This document shows, piece by piece, positions 25,803-33,961 of a stretch of DNA of 64,000 nucleotides. The DNA is taken from assembly GCF_002979865.1 (NCBI RefSeq), contig NZ_PCPZ01000002.1:62001-126000 (forward strand). The letters run 5' to 3'. The stretch comes from Arthrobacter sp. MYb214. GTDB lineage: Bacteria; Actinomycetota; Actinomycetes; Actinomycetales; Micrococcaceae. Under the pieces are notes generated by a model. The model made no database searches. It was given only the letters and a program-made list of their open reading frames with translations, and was not told the origin of the DNA. A program made the position numbers and the translations under genes. Numbering within the stretch: position 1 is the stretch's first letter; each line of letters begins with the position of its first letter.

Positions 25803-25846
25803 CGTTATGGTCATTCATAACGTTTCGATAACACTCGCAGTGTTAT
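25803..25846. promoter_or_regulatory. Cluster of four GTTAT/ATAAC half-sites before rpf
   Basis: CGTTATG (25803-25809) and CATAACG (25816-25822) form a perfect inverted repeat; ATAAC at 25817 and ATAAC at 25828 form a direct repeat with 6 nt between; ATAACACT and AGTGTTAT (25828-25846) form a perfect 8-bp hairpin. The 11-nt period of the direct repeat resembles tandem sites of OmpR-type regulators such as MtrA, which controls rpf genes in related actinobacteria. Binding protein is inferred. Confidence 0.5.
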
Positions 25847-25979
25847 GGGGAAACAGGTACTGCCGGGACTTCCAAACCGCTCACCAGGGCAGTATTTAAT
25901 CAAAGTCGAAATGCGACGCTGAGTGGTGCACGAGGATGGTCTAGGAAGACCTGAGCGCGGGAAGAGCAACTGGAGAATC

Positions 25980-26723
25980 ATGATCCAGCAGAAGACCAAG
26001 AACTTGATCCGCCGCGGTGGAGCCTCGCTGGCCGCCGTTGCAGTTGCCGGCACCGCAATCGTTGCAGCTTCCGCACCAGCTAATGCCGCAGGCACCTGGG
26101 ACAAGCTGGCTCAGTGCGAGTCCGGTGGCAACTGGTCCATCAACACCGGCAACGGCTACTACGGTGGCCTGCAGTTCTCGCTGTCCACTTGGAAGGCGTT
26201 TGGCGGTTCGGGCATGCCTCACCAGGCTTCGAAGGCCGAGCAGATTCGCGTTGCAACCAAGGTCCAGGCATCCCAGGGTTGGGGCGCATGGCCAGCATGT
26301 ACCGCAAAGCTGGGCATTAGCGGTTCCCCTTCGGGTTCCGCGACTCCTCAGAAGCAGGCTCCTCAGCAGCAGGCAGCACCAAAGCAGCAGGCAGCACCAA
26401 AGCAGCAGGCCGCTCCTAAGCAGCAGGCGGCCCCAAAGCAGCAGGCAGCACCTAAGCAGCAGGCCGCTCCGGTCCAGAAGCAGGCTCCCAAGCAGCAGGC
26501 AGCTCCAAAGCACGCTGCTCCAGCTCCAAAGGCACCAGTGTTCAACATTGACGTGACCGATTCGGGCAAGGACTACACCGTCAAGTCCGGCGATACCTTG
26601 GCTAAGGTTGCCGACCAGCTTGGCGTCAAGGACTGGCGTGGCCTGTTCGTCTTGAATGACGATCAGCTGAGCAACCCAGACCTGATCATGGTCGGGCAGA
26701 CCCTGAACGTTCCAGCGAACTAA
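25980..26723 (+). CDS. Resuscitation-promoting factor-like transglycosylase with LysM
   Basis: 247 aa from ATG at 25980 (GGAG just upstream; an upstream GTG at 25923 is less likely). Secreted muralytic enzyme that cleaves peptidoglycan and promotes regrowth. Signal peptide cleaved near ANA-AGTW (residue 36/37). Rpf domain: CESGGNWSINTGNGYYGGLQF with the catalytic Glu at about residue 47. Then a Gln/Ala/Pro/Lys linker with five tandem QQAAPK units, encoded by an 18-nt repeat (about 26365-26515). C-terminal LysM: YTVKSGDTLAKVADQLGV to VGQTLNVP, which binds the cell wall. Monocistronic, with an untranslated leader of over 100 nt likely. Confidence 0.95.
   Translation: MIQQKTKNLIRRGGASLAAVAVAGTAIVAASAPANAAGTWDKLAQCESGGNWSINTGNGYYGGLQFSLSTWKAFGGSGMPHQASKAEQIRVATKVQASQGWGAWPACTAKLGISGSPSGSATPQKQAPQQQAAPKQQAAPKQQAAPKQQAAPKQQAAPKQQAAPVQKQAPKQQAAPKHAAPAPKAPVFNIDVTDSGKDYTVKSGDTLAKVADQLGVKDWRGLFVLNDDQLSNPDLIMVGQTLNVPAN
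26365..26515 (+). repeat. Imperfect 18-nt tandem repeat in rpf linker
   Basis: About seven copies of an 18-nt unit of the type CAGCAGGCAGCACCAAAG, coding for QQAAPK. Third positions vary between copies, so the repeat is kept at the protein level; unit number may vary between strains. Confidence 0.85.
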
Positions 26724-26741
26724 TTCCGCAGAGCTTCAGAT

Positions 26742-26778
26742 AACCCGCGTCGCGTATTTTTTACACGACGCGGGTTTT
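26742..26778 (+). terminator. Intrinsic terminator after rpf
   Basis: 11-bp perfect stem AACCCGCGTCG with CGACGCGGGTT (26742-26752 and 26766-26776), 13-nt AT-rich loop, followed by TTTT. Confidence 0.85.
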
Positions 26779-26834
26779 CCGTTTTCCAACTGCCTGCATC
26801 GAAGTGGTGATTTTCCGGGTATAGGCTGAGGTTC

Positions 26835-28205
26835 ATGCTGCATTCCGAAGATGAGCGCGTGGCCGAAGGCCATATCCTGGGTTCGGGGTTCACCGCGCAC
26901 CGATTGCTCGAGACGGCAGGTGATTGCCGTGTTACGGGGCCCGCGGTTTGGTGGGCTGGTCCTTTGAACGCGGAGAAGCTCGCAGCTCGATCCGTTGGCT
27001 TGGTATGTTCCGCCCTTAATGATCTTGCCGCTGCCTCACCATGGCTCGCCACAGCGACGCCGGATATCGCAGCGGCCTTCGCGTCCTCTGCCCACTTGCG
27101 CATCGCGGGGCAGAAACCACAAGGTTTTGCTCGATATTCGGGATTCTACCGAACGGCCGACGGCTGGATCAGAACCCACGCGAATTACCCTCACCATGAA
27201 CGCTCGCTCCACTCTGCATTGGGAACATCTTCGGGGATTGACATCGCCGACGCAGTGGCAAGCCTTTGTGCCCACGATGCCCAAGAACGCATTATTGCCG
27301 CTGGTGGAATAGCCGCGCAGGTGCGATCCCGTCAACAGTGGCTCAGCTCGGCAGAGGGCCAAGCGGCCGGCAGCGGGCACTGGGCTCAATTCCGCATGCG
27401 CCCAACAGGTTCGGCTCCGGTCTGGAAATTTGACCCGCGTGCAGCAATGCCCCTTCGAGGGTTGAAGGTTCTGGACCTCACACGGGTCATCGCTGGCCCC
27501 ACCGCAACCAGGACGTTGGCAGCACTTGGCGCCCAGGTCTTGCGCGTGGACGGACCGCTGCTCCCCGAATTGCCTTGGCAATATGTTGATACCGGATTCG
27601 GCAAGCGCAGCACGCTGCTGGATTTGAAAAACGCAGCAGGGCAGGCGCGGATCCACGAACTGCTGCAGGATGCTGATGCCGTCCTCTTGGGCTATCGCCC
27701 CGAGGCTTTGGCCAAGGCAGGGCTTGGCGGGGATGAATTAGCCCAGCGGTACCCGCAGCTCGTTGTTGCTGAATTAGGTGCGTGGGGCTTCGAAGGACCC
27801 TGGGCCCAACGGCACGGGTTCGACAGTATCGTGCAAGCTGCCACCGGCATCTCGGAGGCTTACCGTGGTAACGGGCAATCACCGGGCGCATTGCCGGTGC
27901 AGGCTTTGGACCACGCCACTGGCTACGGGCTCGCTGCTGCCGTCATCGCTTTGGTTCGGGCGCGCAGTGTCCAAGGGCGTACCGGGTCGGTGCGATTCTC
28001 CTTGGCTCGGACCGCTCATGCGCTGTTCGCCTTCGACGCCCCGCAACAACCCGTTCAATTCGACGGTGGCGTGCGGCTGAAGCGGGTGGATAGTACTTTC
28101 GGCACCCTTGACTATGTCCCGCCGCCCTTCAGTATGGCAGGCCAGGCGCTGGACTACCCTGGTCCGCCTGCTCCGTATGGAGAAGATGAACCAGTCTGGA
28201 ACTAG
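26835..28205 (+). CDS. CaiB/BaiF (family III) CoA-transferase
   Basis: 456 aa. The conserved core reads PLRGLKVLDLTRVIAGPTATRTLAALGAQVLRVD (about residues 194-227), LDLKNAAGQ, and VVAELGAWGFEGPWAQRHGFDSIVQAATGI, all typical of class III CoA-transferases, which exchange CoA between acids. The N-terminal 190 residues are a second, partly degenerate copy, as in two-domain members of the group; the usual catalytic Asp of the family is not clear here, so activity should be checked. The gene overlaps the convergent PaaX-like regulator by 4 nt. Confidence 0.85.
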   Translation: MLHSEDERVAEGHILGSGFTAHRLLETAGDCRVTGPAVWWAGPLNAEKLAARSVGLVCSALNDLAAASPWLATATPDIAAAFASSAHLRIAGQKPQGFARYSGFYRTADGWIRTHANYPHHERSLHSALGTSSGIDIADAVASLCAHDAQERIIAAGGIAAQVRSRQQWLSSAEGQAAGSGHWAQFRMRPTGSAPVWKFDPRAAMPLRGLKVLDLTRVIAGPTATRTLAALGAQVLRVDGPLLPELPWQYVDTGFGKRSTLLDLKNAAGQARIHELLQDADAVLLGYRPEALAKAGLGGDELAQRYPQLVVAELGAWGFEGPWAQRHGFDSIVQAATGISEAYRGNGQSPGALPVQALDHATGYGLAAAVIALVRARSVQGRTGSVRFSLARTAHALFAFDAPQQPVQFDGGVRLKRVDSTFGTLDYVPPPFSMAGQALDYPGPPAPYGEDEPVWN

Positions 28206-29041
28206 GAAGCCAGAAGCGAGCGTGCGAAGAGCGAGGCTGGTTCCTGGAATGCGCTGGACAGTGCCAAGAAGCGTTCCCTGCTTTCATCGCCAGGCCAGTG
28301 GGCGGGCAGCATGAACTCCGGCAAGCCGGGGTCAAGGTAGGGAAGAGCACGCCATGAATCGACCATCGTGACATACCCCCGATAAGCGCTGGACGGAGCA
28401 ATGTCGCTGGAATCCAGGGAAGCGGTGCTCTCCAGGAACGCTCGATGCAACGTGCCCAGGCGCTCAAGATCCCACCACTGCCCGGCAGCCTGCTGCGGTG
28501 GTCCGGGGAAGTATGGTTTCTGGGCGGTAAAAAGCGTCGCGTGTTCCCTGGCTCCCAGGGCACTGAGCACCGCCGAGACTTCCTCTCGCAGGTACTCGGG
28601 GAAAATCCATAATCCGGAGCCGAGCATGCCGCCGCCAAGCTGCAAGAAATGCTTGCGTACCTGGTGGCGCAAGGAGCGCAAGGTCTCTGGCAGGGAGTAG
28701 GCCACCAGGCACCAGGGGTCACTGCCTGACATTTGGCGCGGGGTGAATATTCTTCTGGTGCCACGCTCGAACATCTGTTGCGCCGCGCTCGGAACGCGCA
28801 AGGTGGAAGATTGCGCTGCTTCCAGCACTTCCCGGTCAATCAGTCGGGAGATGGCGGTTTGCGCCGCAGGGACCGAAACTCCGGCAGCATGTGCCAGTTC
28901 CACTATTCGGGTGCGCGCCACCGGAGTTTTCTCATGCCGTATATAAAGGCCGGTAATCGTGCGGATAATCGATGTGGCGCTTCCGCATCTCGCCTCGAAG
29001 TCATCGAGGCTCAGAGCCGTGAGGGAGGTGCTACTTGCCAA
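28202..29041 (-). CDS. PaaX family transcriptional regulator
   Basis: 279 aa. PaaX-type N-terminal winged helix (SIIRTITGLYIRHEKTPVARTRIVELAHAAGVSVPAAQTAISRLIDREVL, not quoted in full) followed by the PaaX central and C-terminal domains with SDPWCLVAYSLPE, RHQVRKHFLQLGGGMLGSGLWIFP and YVTMVDSWRALPYLDPGLP. PaaX itself responds to phenylacetyl-CoA. Here the gene overlaps the 3' end of kynA by 11 nt, so it is translated from the same message, and it probably controls kynA or the nearby CoA-transferase in response to an aromatic CoA ester or tryptophan metabolite; this is inference. Confidence 0.85.
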   Translation of the reverse strand: MASSTSLTALSLDDFEARCGSATSIIRTITGLYIRHEKTPVARTRIVELAHAAGVSVPAAQTAISRLIDREVLEAAQSSTLRVPSAAQQMFERGTRRIFTPRQMSGSDPWCLVAYSLPETLRSLRHQVRKHFLQLGGGMLGSGLWIFPEYLREEVSAVLSALGAREHATLFTAQKPYFPGPPQQAAGQWWDLERLGTLHRAFLESTASLDSSDIAPSSAYRGYVTMVDSWRALPYLDPGLPEFMLPAHWPGDESRERFLALSSAFQEPASLFARSLLAS

Positions 29042-29897
29042 TTTCGGTACGCACCGCGAACAGCTCTGGGAAAAAGGTCAGGTCCAGGGCGCGCTTGAGG
29101 AAGTCAACGCCCGAGGAGCCACCGGTGCCGCGCTTGAATCCGATGGTGCGCTGGACAACGCGCATGTGGCGGAAGCGCCATGCCTGGAAGTTGTCCTCGA
29201 CGTCTACCAGGTCCTCGCAGGCTTGGTAGAAGCCCCAGCGGGTGTCCTCGGACTCGTAGATATCCTTGAATATTGGCACCAGTGCCTCCTGGAATGCCCA
29301 AGGCTTGGTGAAGTCCCGTGAAAGCACGTCTTCGGGAATGTCGTAACCGTGGCGGGACAGGGCGGCCAGGAACACATCGTAGAGACCTGGCTCGTGAAGC
29401 AGTTTGGACAGTAGCTCGTGGGCCTTTGGATCTGCCTCGTGGACCTTGAGCATGCCTTCATGCTTGTTGCCCAGAATGAACTCCACGGCGCGGTACTGGA
29501 AGGACTGGAAACCGGAGGAGGAGCCGAGGAAGTCGCGGAACTGTGCATATTCGCGCGGCGTCAAGGTCGCCAGGACCGACCACTGCTCGGTCAGGGTCTT
29601 CTGGATGTGCTTTACACGGGCAAGGCATTTCAGGGCCTTGCCGAAGTCATCGAGGCCCAGCAGGCGGCGTGCTTCGAGGAGTTCATGGAGCATGAGCTTG
29701 AGCCACAGTTCGCTGGTCTGGTGCTGGATGATGAAGAGCATTTCATCGTGGTGCTCGGGAACGCTGACCGGATGCTGCGCTGACAGGATGCGTTCCAGAT
29801 CAAGGTAGCCGCCGTAGGACATCGTGTTTTTGAAGTCAGTGCGGACGCCATCTTCAATCGCGCGCTGATTCTCGGTCTGTGGCTTCGGAGTGCTCAT
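29031..29897 (-). CDS. kynA: Tryptophan 2,3-dioxygenase
   Basis: 288 aa, normal length. Haem enzyme that opens the indole ring of L-tryptophan to N-formylkynurenine. Motifs: MSYGGYLDLERILSAQ, HHDEMLFIIQHQTSELWLKLMLHEL (with the conserved distal His and substrate residues), FRDFLGSSSGFQSFQYR, WRFRHMRVVQRTIG with the proximal haem His, and the GTGGSSGVDFLK loop. The ATG at 29897 is 6 nt downstream of a -10 box, so the mRNA is probably leaderless. No formamidase or kynureninase is nearby. Confidence 0.96.
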   Translation of the reverse strand: MSTPKPQTENQRAIEDGVRTDFKNTMSYGGYLDLERILSAQHPVSVPEHHDEMLFIIQHQTSELWLKLMLHELLEARRLLGLDDFGKALKCLARVKHIQKTLTEQWSVLATLTPREYAQFRDFLGSSSGFQSFQYRAVEFILGNKHEGMLKVHEADPKAHELLSKLLHEPGLYDVFLAALSRHGYDIPEDVLSRDFTKPWAFQEALVPIFKDIYESEDTRWGFYQACEDLVDVEDNFQAWRFRHMRVVQRTIGFKRGTGGSSGVDFLKRALDLTFFPELFAVRTEIGK

Positions 29898-29903
29898 ATG
29901 CAG

Positions 29904-29933
29904 ATATTATCAATAAGATTGCGACCGTCACAA
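29904..29933 (-). promoter_or_regulatory. kynA leaderless promoter
   Basis: On the minus strand TTGTGA (29933-29928), 18-nt spacer, TAATAT (29909-29904), then 6 nt to the ATG. The spacing places +1 at the start codon. The AT-rich spacer (ATTGATAATAT) could hold a regulator site. Confidence 0.6.
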
Positions 29934-30049
29934 TAGTGAAAAACCGAATTGAGCCGACGAGGCGAAAAGATCTGCCGATGCCGGGAATACGTCCGGCGCC
30001 CCCGCTGTTGATACATGCATACGCATATAAATAGTGAAAGGCAAGAACA

Positions 30050-30733
30050 GTGAGCAAGTCAGTAGTCGTCATCAGCGGTGGGCTGGGAACCCCATCGAGC
30101 TCCTCGCTGCTGGGCCAGCAAATCGGAGAGAATATTGCCGCGCAGCTAGCTGCCGCCGGCGTGCAAGCCGACGTGAGCAATATCGAACTGCGTGAGCATG
30201 CTGGTGAAATCACTAATAATATGCTGACCGGTTTCGCCGCCCCGGGCCTGCAAAAAGTTATCGACGCAGTGGTGAATGCCGACGTGCTCGTTGCCGTCAC
30301 CCCGGTCTTCACGGCCTCGGTCTCAGGCCTCTTCAAGTCCTTCCTCGATATCCTGGACCCTAAATCGCTCAACGGCAAACCGGTCGTGCTCGCTGCCACC
30401 GCGGGAACCCAGCGGCACCAGCTCGCGGTTGACTACGCCATGCGTCCGATCTTCTCCTACCTCAGGGCGCACATCATGCCGACAACGGTTTTCGCGGCTT
30501 CGGAAGACTTCGGGGGACAGGGGTTGACCGGCACGCTGGCAGATCGCGCTCGCCGGGTTGCGCGAGAAGTCGTCCTGGCGCTGTCCCTGAACGAAGGGGA
30601 ATTCTCCGCTGATGCGGATTTGGGGGATACCCGTTCCATCGCTCCCTCGGTCAGCGAATTCGCCGACCCCGATGATGAACTCTCCTCACTGCCCTTCGAA
30701 GCGTTGCTGGCAAACCTCAAATCCGGATCCTGA
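30050..30733 (+). CDS. CE1759-type FMN reductase (NADPH-dependent)
   Basis: 227 aa flavodoxin-like fold. N-terminal VVISGGLGTPSSSSLLGQQIG binds the FMN phosphate; VAVTPVFTASVSGLFKSFLDILDP (about residues 82-105) is the family core. Members resemble the actinobacterial FMN reductases that supply reduced flavin to monooxygenases; no monooxygenase is adjacent. Start is GTG at 30050, preceded by AAAGG at 8-nt spacing. Monocistronic; divergent from kynA. Confidence 0.88.
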   Translation: MSKSVVVISGGLGTPSSSSLLGQQIGENIAAQLAAAGVQADVSNIELREHAGEITNNMLTGFAAPGLQKVIDAVVNADVLVAVTPVFTASVSGLFKSFLDILDPKSLNGKPVVLAATAGTQRHQLAVDYAMRPIFSYLRAHIMPTTVFAASEDFGGQGLTGTLADRARRVAREVVLALSLNEGEFSADADLGDTRSIAPSVSEFADPDDELSSLPFEALLANLKSGS

Positions 30734-30969
30734 GTCGGCCGTTCCGCCAGGTTGCGCCCACGGCCATGCACCCGCACCGGGGCTCATGGCGGTGGGCCAA
30801 ATCTTTTGCGAAAAGGAGCCCGAAGGACCACGAAAAGTCGAGCAGAATGTTAGTACGATGTGCCTTCAATCTCGAACCTCGGTACGATCAAGAACCGTGA
30901 GCTAAGTCATCTCTTCGAGATGGCGGCAGCCCCAAGAGGTTTGAACAGTAGTGAAAGGTGTAGCCGTCG
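30734..30969 (+). promoter_or_regulatory. Upstream region of hpaHI
   Basis: 236 nt without a credible gene. It contains TACGAT direct repeats at 30854 and 30883 and a small perfect hairpin CATCTC-TTC-GAGATG at 30908-30922, 48 nt before hpaH. Either could be a regulator site for the catabolic genes; no regulator gene is next to them. Confidence 0.35.
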
Positions 30970-31755
30970 ATGCTATCCGAGGAAACAATCACGGCCATTG
31001 CCGATGAGCTGGTCCAGGCCGGCGAGACACGGACTCCCGTGCCGCGTCTGACCGCACGCTATCCAGAAATGACGGTAGAAGATTCCTACCGGGTCCAGAA
31101 CCTGTGGCGCCAGCGCTCCGAAGCCGCTGGCCGCGTGCTGGTCGGCCGCAAGATCGGGCTGACCTCCCGCGCCATGCAGATGGCTACCGGAATCACCGAG
31201 CCTGACTACGGAATCATCTTCGATGACATGGTCTACGACTCCGGCGCGAAGCTGAAGTGGGAAGACTTCACCGGTGCCCGCGTAGAGATGGAGCTGGCCT
31301 TCAAGCTCAAGAAGGACATCGAAGGCCCGAGGGCGAACATTTTCGATGTGCTCGAAGCTACCGAATACGTCATCCCCGCTTTGGAAATCCTCGATGCCCG
31401 CGTGGAGATGGAAGGCCGCACCATTGTGGATACCATCAGCGACAACGCCGCCATGGGTGCCATGGTGATCGGCGGCAACCCGGTCAAGCCGGAGAACATC
31501 GATTTGCGTTGGGTCTCCGGGATCTTGTTCAAGAACCAGACCGTCGAAGAAACCGGTGTCGCAGCCGGTGTGCTGAACCACCCTGCCGCTGGCGTGTACT
31601 GGCTCGCCAACAAGATTGCCCCGCACGGCGACAAGCTCAAGGCCGGGGAAATCATCCTGGCCGGATCCTTCACCCGCCCGATGTGGGTCAATGCAGGGGA
31701 TACCGTCTTTGCCGATTACGGACCGCTAGGAACTGTGACATGTCATTTCGAGTAG
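30970..31755 (+). CDS. hpaH: 2-oxo-hept-4-ene-1,7-dioate hydratase
   Basis: 261 aa, FAH-fold hydratase of the MhpD/HpaH group. Adds water to 2-oxohept-4-enedioate in the homoprotocatechuate meta-cleavage pathway. Features: VGRKIGLTSRAMQM, PDYGIIFDDM, ARVEMELAF with metal-binding Glu residues, EILDARVEM and ILAGSFTRPMWV. ATG at 30970 has AAAGGTG upstream. Its last 16 nt overlap hpaI, so the two are coupled. The other hpa genes (ring monooxygenase, dioxygenase, isomerase, dehydrogenase) are not in the window. Confidence 0.92.
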   Translation: MLSEETITAIADELVQAGETRTPVPRLTARYPEMTVEDSYRVQNLWRQRSEAAGRVLVGRKIGLTSRAMQMATGITEPDYGIIFDDMVYDSGAKLKWEDFTGARVEMELAFKLKKDIEGPRANIFDVLEATEYVIPALEILDARVEMEGRTIVDTISDNAAMGAMVIGGNPVKPENIDLRWVSGILFKNQTVEETGVAAGVLNHPAAGVYWLANKIAPHGDKLKAGEIILAGSFTRPMWVNAGDTVFADYGPLGTVTCHFE

Positions 31756-32549
31756 AAGCGGATCCGTCGCTGAAGGATGCGCTCAAGGACGCCGACCACT
31801 CGTTGGCAGGCATCTGGGTCTGTTCAGCTTCCCCGCTGATCGCTGAAATCTGCGCAGGTGCAGGGTTCGATTGGTTGTTCATCGATGGCGAGCATTCGCC
31901 CAACGACCTGCAGAACATTTTGGCCCAGCTGCAGGCCGTGCGCAGCTACCCGGTCGTTCCAGTGGTCCGCCCTGCGGTCAACGATCCGGTGGTGATCAAG
32001 CAGTTCCTGGACCTGGGCGTGCAGTCGCTGATCATCCCGATGGTCAATGATGCCCAGCAAGCCGCCGCTGCCGTCGCCTCCTGCCAGTACCCGCCCAAGG
32101 GCGTACGCGGTGTCGGTTCCGCCCTGGCCCGCTCGGCTCGCTGGAACCGCATCCCCGAGTACCTGACCCGCGCTGATGAGACCATCACCATCATGGTTCA
32201 AATCGAAGCGGATGAAGCGGTGCGGAACGTCGAGGAAATCGTTGCCACCGAAGGTGTTGACGGGATTTTCATCGGTCCATCGGACCTGGCCGCCTCCATG
32301 GGCGTCATCGGACAGCAGAGCCACCCGGACGTGGTCGCTGCGGTGATCAAGTCCATCAATGCCGCCAAGGCCGCAGGCAAGTATGCCGGGGTCAACGCCT
32401 TCGACCAGAAGAGCGCCCGCGAATACATGGCCGCCGGCGCGGATTACGTCGGCGTGGGTGCCGACGTGGCACTGCTGGCGCGTGCCACCGAAGCACTGGC
32501 TGCAAGCTTCAATTCCGAGGCCCAAAGCGCTGCTCCGGACAGCTATTAG
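31740..32549 (+). CDS. hpaI: 4-hydroxy-2-oxoheptanedioate aldolase
   Basis: 269 aa, class II HpcH/HpaI aldolase. Splits 4-hydroxy-2-oxoheptanedioate into pyruvate and succinate semialdehyde. Motifs: GIWVCSASPLIAEICAGAGFDWLFIDGEHSP (metal and His base region), PVVRPAVND, QIEADEAV with a metal-binding Glu, and FIGPSDLAASMG with a metal-binding Asp. Start ATG at 31740 lies inside the hpaH 3' end; the much longer open frame upstream is a shadow of hpaH. The release of succinate semialdehyde links to the aldehyde dehydrogenase type seen at the start of the window only loosely. Confidence 0.94.
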   Translation: MSFRVEADPSLKDALKDADHSLAGIWVCSASPLIAEICAGAGFDWLFIDGEHSPNDLQNILAQLQAVRSYPVVPVVRPAVNDPVVIKQFLDLGVQSLIIPMVNDAQQAAAAVASCQYPPKGVRGVGSALARSARWNRIPEYLTRADETITIMVQIEADEAVRNVEEIVATEGVDGIFIGPSDLAASMGVIGQQSHPDVVAAVIKSINAAKAAGKYAGVNAFDQKSAREYMAAGADYVGVGADVALLARATEALAASFNSEAQSAAPDSY

Positions 32550-32611
32550 CCCAGTGTTCTAGGCAACCCTTCAGGTCATCATTGCGCGTCGATCGAGGCC
32601 GGTCGGCGCCA

Positions 32612-33943
32612 ATGATGGCAACATTGAAGATGATGAGCCGCGAAAAGAAACCCATGAAGGCAGTGATGTTGCGCCTGCGCAACGGCTGGCCAATGCCCCT
32701 GGCGTTGCAGGGGGTCTTCGAGATACTGCAATCCGTGGTCTTTTGCCTTGCCCTGATCACCCTGCCGCTGGTCGCCGTCTATTTCAGCGGAGGCTTCCTC
32801 GAAGACTCGTTTGAGGCCATCTTGCAGTTCGGCGGCCTCATTTGGCTGCTTATCCACGGCGTGCCGGTGGAGATCCTGAATCTCGGCCCCGAAGCTGACC
32901 CCAGTTCAGTGACCGGATGGGTCACGCTGATCCCGTTGGGACTATCGCTGTTGCCGTTCTTGTTCTGCTTGCGTGCAGGACGGCGCATCGCTCGCGCTTC
33001 CTACACCGACCAGCTCTGGCAAGGGCTGCTCGGCGCCTTCGTGGCCTACGGGGCCATCGGTACCGGTATCGGGTTCCTCTCCAATAACGCGCATGCGCGG
33101 GTCAATATCATCGCGGCGACCTTCATTCCGCTGATCATCGCGCTCGTGGGCCTGATCATTGGCGCGCGGCGCGAAGCAGGCTCCTGGGCTCGCCTTTTCG
33201 GTGTCGATACGGCCGCCTATATCCAGCGGATCTCACCGCATCGCCGCTGGGCCGGATCCTACGTATGGCATGTGATCGTGGCCGGGTTCCTCGGCTATGT
33301 CGCTGCCGTGGGAATCTCCGGATTGCTGCTGGCCATCAACCTGGGCGTGCACTGGACCGACGTCGCCAACGTGTCGCAGGAGCTGCGCCCCGGCCCGATC
33401 GGCTCGGCCGCGCTGACCACGGTGCAGTTGTCCTTCATCCCGAACGCAGTGTTCTGGGTCTTGTCCTGGATCAGCGGTGGCGGTTTCAGCATCGGTACCG
33501 GCAGCACCCTGTCCACCTTGGAAACCACGGTGGGTCCGCTGCCGTCGATTCCGATGCTGGCTTCCCTTCCTTCAGGAGAGATGGCCCATCAATGGCTGTT
33601 CCTGCTGATTCCCGTGGCCGCGGGCATCGTGGCCGGCTGGTACTTCTTGCGTGTGGGCGAGAACCACCTCGAAGACTGGTTTGCCCGTCGCATTCCGTTC
33701 AATGCCCTGTCGCTGGCGGCATCGACCGCGTCCTTGGCGGTCTTCACCGGCGTTGTCTGCGGGCTGCTGAGCCTGATCGGTTCCTGGCTGTCATCCGGCT
33801 CCCTGGCCATTGGGCGACTGGTAGAGATCGGCCCGAACATGTGGGCGACCGCAGGTGCCCTGGCACTGCAAATCGGTGTGGGCACCGCGATCGGCTACCT
33901 GATTGCCCCGCTGTTCGAGACCGACCCGGTACTCGAAGGCTAG
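32612..33943 (+). CDS. DUF6350/PerM-like multipass membrane protein
   Basis: 443 aa from ATG at 32612 (TTG 32582 and ATG 32654 are alternatives; no ribosome site is decisive). About ten membrane helices. The family is the one to which mycobacterial PerM (Rv0955) belongs; there it helps cell division under stress. Diagnostic parts: VHWTDVANVSQELRPGPIGS, LSWISGGGFSIGTGSTLSTLE and GPLPSIPMLASLPSG. In actinobacteria this gene stands just before purN-purH, and here purN follows after two leftward genes. Confidence 0.88.
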   Translation: MMATLKMMSREKKPMKAVMLRLRNGWPMPLALQGVFEILQSVVFCLALITLPLVAVYFSGGFLEDSFEAILQFGGLIWLLIHGVPVEILNLGPEADPSSVTGWVTLIPLGLSLLPFLFCLRAGRRIARASYTDQLWQGLLGAFVAYGAIGTGIGFLSNNAHARVNIIAATFIPLIIALVGLIIGARREAGSWARLFGVDTAAYIQRISPHRRWAGSYVWHVIVAGFLGYVAAVGISGLLLAINLGVHWTDVANVSQELRPGPIGSAALTTVQLSFIPNAVFWVLSWISGGGFSIGTGSTLSTLETTVGPLPSIPMLASLPSGEMAHQWLFLLIPVAAGIVAGWYFLRVGENHLEDWFARRIPFNALSLAASTASLAVFTGVVCGLLSLIGSWLSSGSLAIGRLVEIGPNMWATAGALALQIGVGTAIGYLIAPLFETDPVLEG

Positions 33944-33961
33944 AGGCTTGCCGCTGTTGGC

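Noticed and set aside
25846-25979. c-di-AMP (ydaO) riboswitch in the rpf leader
   Set aside because: rpf genes of other actinobacteria carry it, but the conserved elements I know (GGUGAAUC-like and CGACAGCUAACC-like segments) are not present here.
26365-26515. CRISPR-like repeats
   Set aside because: Short tandem units without spacers, in frame, coding for the Rpf linker.
31257-31739. N-terminal extension of hpaI inside hpaH
   Set aside because: The frame is open but Arg/Gly-rich nonsense; the aldolase fold begins at ATG 31740.
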